Positions 58,910 through 64,000 of a DNA stretch of 64,000 bases are shown here, in pieces. Below the pieces are notes generated by a model. That model ran no database searches, was not told where the DNA came from, and saw only the letters and a program-made list of their open reading frames with translations. Origin of the DNA: Pseudomonadota bacterium. GTDB taxonomy: Bacteria; Pseudomonadota; Alphaproteobacteria; Rhizobiales; Hyphomicrobiaceae. The stretch is taken from contig JAEZRM010000014.1 of assembly GCA_023412805.1 (NCBI GenBank), forward strand, positions 1-64,000, in the 5' to 3' direction. Made by a program: the position numbers and the translations under genes. The number at the start of each line of letters is the position of its first letter. Position 1 is the stretch's first letter.

Positions 58910-59257
58910 ATGCAGCGCATACAGTATGGTGACCTCCTCGAAGATGACCAGCAGGTAGCCCGCGAGCGGGAGCGTGTTGCGCTCGACCAGTCGATCTTGC
59001 TTCTGGAGCAAGCGGCAGCGCCAGGTGCCGCGCTGGCCGCGGCTGCCGAAGCGATCGCGTTCACCGGCAAGCTCTGGACAGTTCTTGTCGAGGATCTCGC
59101 AAGTCCCGAGAACGGACTGCCGAAGCAGCTGAAAGCCCAGCTCGTGTCGATCGGTATCTGGATCCTCCGTGAGCTCGAGGCTGCTCGCACGGACGAGACC
59201 AAGGGATTGTCGGACGTCATCGTCGTGTCGAAGGCAATACGGGATGGGCTCACGTGA
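58910..59257 (+). CDS. flaF: flagellar biosynthesis regulator FlaF
   Basis: A 115-residue helical protein. RERERVALDQSILLLEQAAA, AFTGKLWTVLVEDLASPENG and LPKQLKAQLVSIGIWILREL are the FlaF blocks. In alphaproteobacteria FlaF promotes flagellin translation or secretion and works opposite FlbT, whose gene overlaps its stop by 4 bases. ATG 58910 with GGAG 6 bases upstream is preferred to the ATG at 58898. Confidence 0.92.
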   Translation: MQRIQYGDLLEDDQQVARERERVALDQSILLLEQAAAPGAALAAAAEAIAFTGKLWTVLVEDLASPENGLPKQLKAQLVSIGIWILRELEAARTDETKGLSDVIVVSKAIRDGLT

Positions 59258-59700
59258 GCGGGCATCTGAAAGTTCATCTGAAGCCTAACGAGCGGGTCTA
59301 TATCAACGGCGGCGTGATTAAGGTCGATCGCAAGGTGACGATCGAGCTGATGAACGAAGTGGTGTTCCTGCTCGAAGGACATATCCTGCAGGAAGAGCAG
59401 GCGACCACGCCGCTGCGCCAGCTCTACTTCATCGTGCAGTCCATGCTGATGGAGCCGAAGTGCGAGCCGATCGCACGGCAGATGTACGAACGCTCTCACG
59501 AGGCGCTGCTGCGGACGTTCAAAAGTCGTGATGTTCTCGATGGGCTCATCGAGATCAAGGCGCTCATGGAGCGCGGGCGCACGTTCGAATCATTGCGGAA
59601 GATCCGCACGCTCTTTGCGCTTGAGGATGAGATTCTCAAAGACCGTGGTCTCACCGCTGTCGAGACGCAACACGATCAGATCGAGAAGTCGGTCGCCTAG
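59254..59700 (+). CDS. flbT: flagellin post-transcriptional repressor FlbT
   Basis: A 148-residue protein with the FlbT opening HLKVHLKPNERVYINGGVIK, then LMNEVVFLLEGHILQEEQAT, LRQLYFIVQSMLMEPKCEP and a helical C-terminus. In Caulobacter FlbT binds the flagellin mRNA leader and limits translation. The flagellin here has a leader with two hairpins, a plausible target. GTG start overlapping the flaF stop. Confidence 0.94.
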   Translation: MSGHLKVHLKPNERVYINGGVIKVDRKVTIELMNEVVFLLEGHILQEEQATTPLRQLYFIVQSMLMEPKCEPIARQMYERSHEALLRTFKSRDVLDGLIEIKALMERGRTFESLRKIRTLFALEDEILKDRGLTAVETQHDQIEKSVA

Positions 59701-59723
59701 TGCACTAAGGAGGCTCAGCCGCC

Positions 59724-60182
59724 ATGGACGTCGCAAGTGTCCTGAACACGACCAAGACGACGGAGACGCCCGCCTCCAAGGAGACGACCGCGGCACCGAC
59801 ACTTGACTACAATGCCTTTCTCCATCTCCTGATCGCGCAGATGCGCAATCAGGATCCCATGGAGCCGATGAAGTCGAGCGACTATGTCGCCCAGCTCGCG
59901 ACCTTCTCGCAGGTTGAAAAGACCATTCAGACGAACGAGCGCATCGCCTCGCTCTTGAACACGAACAACCTGCAGCTGGCGGAAAGCCTGATCGGCAAGA
60001 TGGTCCTCTCGGAGGAGAACGGCACCGGCGGCGTGGTCGTTGCGGCCAAAGTGGTTGATAATGGCGTGACGGTACTCCTCGACAATGGTGCGGAGTTTAC
60101 CGTTGGACCCGGCCTCATTATCGGCGAGAAGGCCAGCGAGCCTCCGGCCGAGGACGGAGGCGGAGACGAGACGACCGCGTGA
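59724..60182 (+). CDS. flgD: flagellar hook-capping protein FlgD
   Basis: A 152-residue hook scaffold. The conserved N-terminal part YNAFLHLLIAQMRNQDPMEP and MKSSDYVAQLATFSQVEKTI is complete. After ESLIGKMVLSEENGTGGVVV only a short C-terminal domain is present, as in other rhizobial FlgD (enterobacterial forms are about 230 residues). A GGAGG ribosome site precedes the ATG. Its stop overlaps the fliQ start (GTGA). Confidence 0.93.
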   Translation: MDVASVLNTTKTTETPASKETTAAPTLDYNAFLHLLIAQMRNQDPMEPMKSSDYVAQLATFSQVEKTIQTNERIASLLNTNNLQLAESLIGKMVLSEENGTGGVVVAAKVVDNGVTVLLDNGAEFTVGPGLIIGEKASEPPAEDGGGDETTA

Positions 60183-60445
60183 ACGAAGCTGATGCAATGG
60201 AGCTGGTCCAGGCGGCGATCTGGACCGTGATCATGGTCGCGGGGCCTTGTGTTCTTGCGGCCATGGTGGTCGGCATCAGCATTGCGCTTCTGCAAGCCCT
60301 GACCCAGGTGCAGGAAATCACCCTGACCTTCGTGCCGAAGATCATGGCGATCTTCCTGGTGGCGATGTTTTCCGCCCACTTCATGGGCGCAAATGTGTTC
60401 GCCTTCGCCCAGATGACGTTCCTGCACGTCGAGCGAGGGTTCTGA
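60179..60445 (+). CDS. fliQ: flagellar export apparatus protein FliQ
   Basis: An 88-residue inner-membrane protein with two TM helices (TVIMVAGPCVLAAMVVGISI and FVPKIMAIFLVAMFSAHFMG) joined by the diagnostic loop ALLQALTQVQEITLTFVPKI. It is part of the FliPQR export gate. Start at GTG 60179, overlapping the flgD stop; ATG 60197 is an alternative. Confidence 0.95.
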   Translation: MNEADAMELVQAAIWTVIMVAGPCVLAAMVVGISIALLQALTQVQEITLTFVPKIMAIFLVAMFSAHFMGANVFAFAQMTFLHVERGF

Positions 60446-60571
60446 GTTCGCGCCTGTGTCGCGCGGCTTTGGTCAGCTCCCGATCAGCAATACTTGCGAG
60501 GATGACCTTGCGGAGTCGTGGCTCCGAGTGATTCCACGCGCGCATTTGCTTTTCTGTCAGGGGGCTTCAGA

Positions 60572-62665
60572 GTGTCGCAAACATCGACAGGCCAGCTACC
60601 GCTCAATCGGCTGGCCGGATTGACGGACATGGGCTTCGCGGCCGGGATCGTACTGATCCTGGCAGTGCTCTTCCTGCCGCTCCCGCCGCTGCTGATCGAC
60701 GCCGGCCTTGCATTCTCGATCGCGGCCGCAGTGCTGATTCTCATGGTCGCGCTGTGGGTGCAGCGACCGCTCGAATTCTCGTCCTTTCCGACCATTCTGC
60801 TGATCGTGACGATGATGCGCCTCGCCTTTAACGTGGCGACGACGCGCATCATCCTGACCGAGGGCGCCAACGGCGAGCATTCGGCGGGCTATGTCATCGC
60901 GGGCTTTTCGAAGCTGGTCATGGGCGGTGACTTCGTCATCGGCGTGGTCGTCTTTGTCATCCTCCTGACGGTCAATTTCATCGTTATCACCAAGGGTGCC
61001 TCGCGCATCGCCGAAGTCGGCGCGCGTTTCGCCCTCGACGGCATTCCCGGCAAGCAGATGGCGATCGACGCGGACCTTTCGTCGGGCCTGATCGACGAGC
61101 GCGAGGCGCAGCGCCGTCGCCGGGAACTCGAGGAGGAAAGCTCGTTCTTCGGCTCGATGGACGGTGCCTCGAAGTTCGTGCGCGGCGATGCCATCGCGGG
61201 CCTCATCATTACCGCCGTGAACGTTTTCGGCGGTATTCTCATCGCGACATTCCGGCATGGGATGCCGCTTGCCGAAGCGGCGGACGTGTTCACCAAGCTG
61301 TCGGTGGGTGACGGCCTCGTTACCCAGATTCCGGCGCTCATCATCTCGCTTGCGGCTGGTCTCGTGGTCGCCAAAGGCGGCACACATGGCTCTGTCGAGA
61401 AGACCGTTGTCGGCCAGGTCGCGAACCATCCCAAGGCCCTGCTGATGACCGCCGGCGCCATGGGGCTCCTGGCAATGGGGCCAGGCTTGCCGCTCCTGCC
61501 CTTCGCGATCCTCGGCGTTATCGCTGCGGCAGCCGGCTACGCTATTCCTCGACGATGGGCGCAGGAACAACGCGCCGCCGATGCCAAGGTCCGCGAGGCC
61601 ACGCAAGTGGCCGAGGAGGAGGCGCGCCAGTCGATCAAGGGCGCGCTCAAGATCAGCGAGATCGAGATCGTCTTCGGCCAGCGTCTCTCGGCGGAGTTCA
61701 TCCGCAAGCACGATGAGCTGGCGCAGCGCGTGGCCAAGCTTCGCCGGAAATTCGCTAAGCAGTACGGCTTCGTCGTGCCTGAGATCAATCTCACGGACGA
61801 TTTCTCGCTGCCGGCGCGCGGTTACCAGATCCGCATTCACGGCGCGACCGTCGGCGGTCACGAGCTGCCGATCGGCGACGTACTCGTCATCGTCGGCGAT
61901 GGCCCGAAGCCGAGCATTACCGGCGTCGCCACGGTCGAGCCTGCGTTCGGACTGAAGGCGATCTGGATTCCAGAGGCTTATGGCAAGGAGGTCAAGCGCG
62001 AGGGCTTCTCGACCGTCGACATCATGACGGTATTGCTCACGCACTTGAGCGAAGCGGTCCGCAACAACCTCGCCCAGCTCTTCTCCTATCGCGACATGCA
62101 AGTGCTGATCGATGGCCTGCAGCCCGAGTACAAGCGCCTTCTCGACGAGATCCGGCCGGCGCACATTTCCTTCTCCGGCATCCAGGCCGTGCTCAAGATG
62201 CTGCTCGCAGAGCGCGTTTCTATACGCAACGTCCAGCTCATTCTGGAGGCGATCGCGGAGATCGCCCCGCATACACGCCGTTCCGAGCAGGTTGCCGAGC
62301 ACGTGCGCCAGCGCATGGCTCAGCAGATCTGCGGCGATCTCGCCAAGGATGGCACGCTGTCGGTGCTCCGCCTCGGCAGCCGCTGGGATCTCGCCTTCCA
62401 CGAGAGCCTCAAGCGCGACCAGCGCGGCGACGTCGTCGAGTTCGACATCGATCCACGACTGATCGAGGATTTCAGCAAGGATGCCTCGCGTGTGATCGCG
62501 AGCCACACCGAGAAGGGCGAGCAGTTCGTGCTCGTGACCTCGGTCGAGGCGCGTCCCTTCGTGCGCATGGTCATCGAACGGCTCTTCCCGACGCTTCCGG
62601 TGCTTTCGCACGCCGAGATCGCGCGCGGCATCCAGGTGAAGGCGCTCGGCAGTATTTCAGGCTAG
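60572..62665 (+). CDS. flhA: flagellar export apparatus protein FlhA
   Basis: A 697-residue export-gate protein. Eight TM helices lie in the first ~320 residues, with the conserved NVATTRIILTEGANGEHSAG and the FHIPEP signature region GARFALDGIPGKQMAIDADL, followed by LIDEREAQRRRRELEEESSF. A large cytoplasmic domain that receives substrates and chaperones follows (YGFVVPEINLTDDFSLPARG, GLKAIWIPEAYGKEVKREGF). GTG at 60572 with AGGGGG 7 bases upstream is preferred to the open frame from 60518. Confidence 0.96.
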   Translation: MSQTSTGQLPLNRLAGLTDMGFAAGIVLILAVLFLPLPPLLIDAGLAFSIAAAVLILMVALWVQRPLEFSSFPTILLIVTMMRLAFNVATTRIILTEGANGEHSAGYVIAGFSKLVMGGDFVIGVVVFVILLTVNFIVITKGASRIAEVGARFALDGIPGKQMAIDADLSSGLIDEREAQRRRRELEEESSFFGSMDGASKFVRGDAIAGLIITAVNVFGGILIATFRHGMPLAEAADVFTKLSVGDGLVTQIPALIISLAAGLVVAKGGTHGSVEKTVVGQVANHPKALLMTAGAMGLLAMGPGLPLLPFAILGVIAAAAGYAIPRRWAQEQRAADAKVREATQVAEEEARQSIKGALKISEIEIVFGQRLSAEFIRKHDELAQRVAKLRRKFAKQYGFVVPEINLTDDFSLPARGYQIRIHGATVGGHELPIGDVLVIVGDGPKPSITGVATVEPAFGLKAIWIPEAYGKEVKREGFSTVDIMTVLLTHLSEAVRNNLAQLFSYRDMQVLIDGLQPEYKRLLDEIRPAHISFSGIQAVLKMLLAERVSIRNVQLILEAIAEIAPHTRRSEQVAEHVRQRMAQQICGDLAKDGTLSVLRLGSRWDLAFHESLKRDQRGDVVEFDIDPRLIEDFSKDASRVIASHTEKGEQFVLVTSVEARPFVRMVIERLFPTLPVLSHAEIARGIQVKALGSISG

Positions 62666-62734
62666 TGATCGAGGAACTTGCAACGTCTCGCGGCTGGGAT
62701 CGAGGTGTGGCGAACTTCGGGATCGGGACACTAG

Positions 62735-63478
62735 ATGCTCGAATTGGACGAGTATGCCACCGGTGTCATCCTGATCCTCTGCCGGGTCGGGACGACACTG
62801 ATGTTGTCGCCGGGTTTTGGCACGGCTCGCGTACCGGCGCGCGTTCGTCTTTATCTCGCACTCGCGCTGGCACTCGCTGCTGCACCTGGCGTGCTCGACA
62901 GTGGCACGCTGAAGCTCGCGCGCGGCGGCTTGCTGCTCGGCTTCGTCGTGGCGGAATGCATTGTCGGCGCGGTGATCGGGCTCGTGTGCCGGATCTACAT
63001 CGCGGCGCTCGAATTCATGATGAGCGCGGTCTCGAACTACATCGGCCTTGCCGGACTGGCTGCGGGCATCGACAACGACGAGGCGGCCCCGACGCTCGCG
63101 ACCTTGATCGCTCTCTCGGCGACACTGCTCATTCTGCTGCTCGATTTCCACCACATCCTGATCAAGACGGTGCTCGAGTCCTATGGCCGTATACCGCTCG
63201 GTGCCATGGCAGAACCCGAATTCGGCCTGCGTCTGCTCGCTTCCACGCTCAACGTGTCCTTCATGATAAGCCTGCAGGTGTCGGGGCCGTTCATCGTCTA
63301 TGCCCTTCTGGTCAACGTGCTCTTCGGCATTCTCGGCAAGCTCATCCCGCAAGTTCCCTCCTACTTCATCTCGATCCCGTTCCTGCTCATGGGGGGGCTG
63401 TTCTTTCTCTATCTTATGGTGCCGGAGATGCTGCAGATCTACTTCGATGCCTTCAATACAACCCTGACGAATCTCTGA
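62735..63478 (+). CDS. fliR: flagellar export apparatus protein FliR
   Basis: A 247-residue inner-membrane export-gate protein with six TM segments. RVGTTLMLSPGFGTARVPAR and VRLYLALALALAAAPGV at the start are typical, as are ISAVSNYIG-like MSAVSNYIGLAGLAAGIDN and QVSGPFIVYALLVNVLFGIL with IPFLLMGGLFFLYLMVPEM. It completes the FliPQR set. It follows flhA by about 70 bases. Confidence 0.95.
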   Translation: MLELDEYATGVILILCRVGTTLMLSPGFGTARVPARVRLYLALALALAAAPGVLDSGTLKLARGGLLLGFVVAECIVGAVIGLVCRIYIAALEFMMSAVSNYIGLAGLAAGIDNDEAAPTLATLIALSATLLILLLDFHHILIKTVLESYGRIPLGAMAEPEFGLRLLASTLNVSFMISLQVSGPFIVYALLVNVLFGILGKLIPQVPSYFISIPFLLMGGLFFLYLMVPEMLQIYFDAFNTTLTNL

Positions 63479-63488
63479 GGGGGGCATC

Positions 63489-63890
63489 ATGAAGAAGCGC
63501 ACGATCGCGCGCCTCAAGAGGCTGGTCCGCCTGACGGAGCATCTCTACGAGAAGGAGGCGCAGACCGCTCAGGAGCTCATGCGCGCGCGTGACGATGCGT
63601 CGAAGGCGGCTGCCGTGACGCGGGCCTATCTCGATGAGGAGAACCTCGTCGGCAGCGTGTTTCCGGAGCTGGTCAGCGCTCGCGCCGTGAAGCTCGAGCG
63701 CCGCGCCGGTGAGCTTGGTGCCGAGGTCGAGCAGCAGATCGAGCAGGTTGCCGCCGCGCGGGGGCGCATGAAGGGGCTCGCGAACAAGCTCGATCGCGAG
63801 ATTCTCGATGACGCTCAAGAGCAGGATGCGCGCCAGCTCGAGGACGCCATCGATCAGTTCGTGCGCCGCAATCTCGCAAGCCTGAAATAA
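63489..63890 (+). CDS. FliJ-like coiled-coil protein
   Basis: A 133-residue, almost wholly helical and highly charged protein (ARLKRLVRLTEHLYEKEAQT, ARAVKLERRAGELGAEVEQQ, IEQVAAARGRMKGLANKLDR). It has the size and coiled-coil character of FliJ, the export ATPase stalk, but sequence identity is too weak to name it. It follows fliR by 10 bases and thus belongs to the operon. No other fliJ is seen in the window. Confidence 0.6.
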   Translation: MKKRTIARLKRLVRLTEHLYEKEAQTAQELMRARDDASKAAAVTRAYLDEENLVGSVFPELVSARAVKLERRAGELGAEVEQQIEQVAAARGRMKGLANKLDREILDDAQEQDARQLEDAIDQFVRRNLASLK

Positions 63891-63969
63891 GGTCGACGAG
63901 CCACTATCCGAGGGAGGAGGGGGGCTGCCTCAGGGTGAGCGTCTCTCGATCTATCGGTCAGTGAGCACA

Positions 63970-64000
63970 ATGGGCATCGATCTCAACGGCATTGCGCGTC
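63970..64000 (+). CDS. start of a further gene, cut by the window end
   Basis: An ATG at 63970 opens MGIDLNGIAR up to the last base. The ribosome site is weak. In rhizobia a rod-binding (FlgJ-like) gene often follows this block, but ten residues cannot show it. Confidence 0.3.
   Translation, partial: MGIDLNGIAR

Noticed and set aside
60596..62611. 671-residue open frame on the - strand opposite flhA
   Set aside because: Antisense of a highly conserved export-gate gene; Asp/Arg/His-rich, no recognisable domain.
1..64000. tRNA, rRNA, CRISPR arrays, intact insertion sequences, replication origin
   Set aside because: Looked for by eye on both strands; none recognised. A covariance-model scan would be decisive for small RNAs.

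Overview
The window is a chromosomal segment of a GC-rich alphaproteobacterium. The gene families point to the order Hyphomicrobiales (Rhizobiales): the flagellar set has the rhizobial markers motC, motE, flaF, flbT, a DUF1217 protein and an FtcR/Rem-type regulator, and the housekeeping half has the alphaproteobacterial pair of ligase-associated Lhr-type helicase and PdeM phosphoesterase. The genus cannot be told from the sequence. No rRNA, tRNA, CRISPR array or intact insertion sequence was seen.

Region 1 (1-12.5 kb) is a mosaic of small metabolic and accessory genes. It holds a 5'-truncated DUF4276 fragment of lower GC at the left edge, a small two-TM protein, an ankyrin protein, an ArsC/Spx-like protein, DUF2277, an ABM-like protein and DUF72. 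A decayed DUF2126 pseudogene lies directly upstream of an intact circularly permuted ATP-grasp/alpha-E protein and a transglutaminase. Then come an enolase-superfamily enzyme, a thioredoxin-like protein, a SnoaL-like protein, a protein with full PRMT (arginine methyltransferase) signature motifs and a GntR regulator.

Region 2 (12.6-29.3 kb) holds a PIF1/RecD-like helicase, the PdeM-Lhr pair, a dipeptide/oligopeptide-type ABC transporter operon with a fused double ATPase, a DUF6455 protein, a second enolase-superfamily enzyme and a DUF1080 protein. It ends with a two-gene exopolysaccharide locus: an HlyD-like membrane-fusion protein and a cellulose-synthase-like GT2 enzyme with a C-terminal PilZ (c-di-GMP) domain. 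Two copies of one long palindromic intergenic repeat lie here. A GntR/UTRA regulator and an AT-rich control region separate this part from the flagellar cluster.

Region 3 (30.6-64 kb) is an almost unbroken flagellar and motor cluster. Leftward: DUF1217-flgF-fliI. Rightward: motA-fliN-flhB-(unknown)-flgB-flgC-fliE-flgG-flgA-flgI-motE-flgH-fliL-fliP, flagellin, fliF-(fliH-like)-motB-motC-fliK-fliG-fliM-(unknown membrane protein), ftcR, flgE-flgK-flgL-flaF-flbT-flgD-fliQ-flhA-fliR-(fliJ-like), and the start of one further gene. Together these give the export gate, ATPase, MS/C ring, rod, P and L rings, hook, hook-filament junction, filament, stator with its periplasmic partners, and the local regulators. 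No chemotaxis genes are present. Many neighbours overlap by 4 bases (ATGA/GTGA), which indicates translational coupling.

The points most worth a second look are the bacterial PRMT-like enzyme, the partly decayed ATP-grasp/alpha-E/transglutaminase locus, the PilZ-controlled polysaccharide synthase beside the flagellar cluster, the structured flagellin leader, the FtcR-type regulator without a receiver aspartate, and four unnamed or highly diverged small proteins embedded in the flagellar operons.
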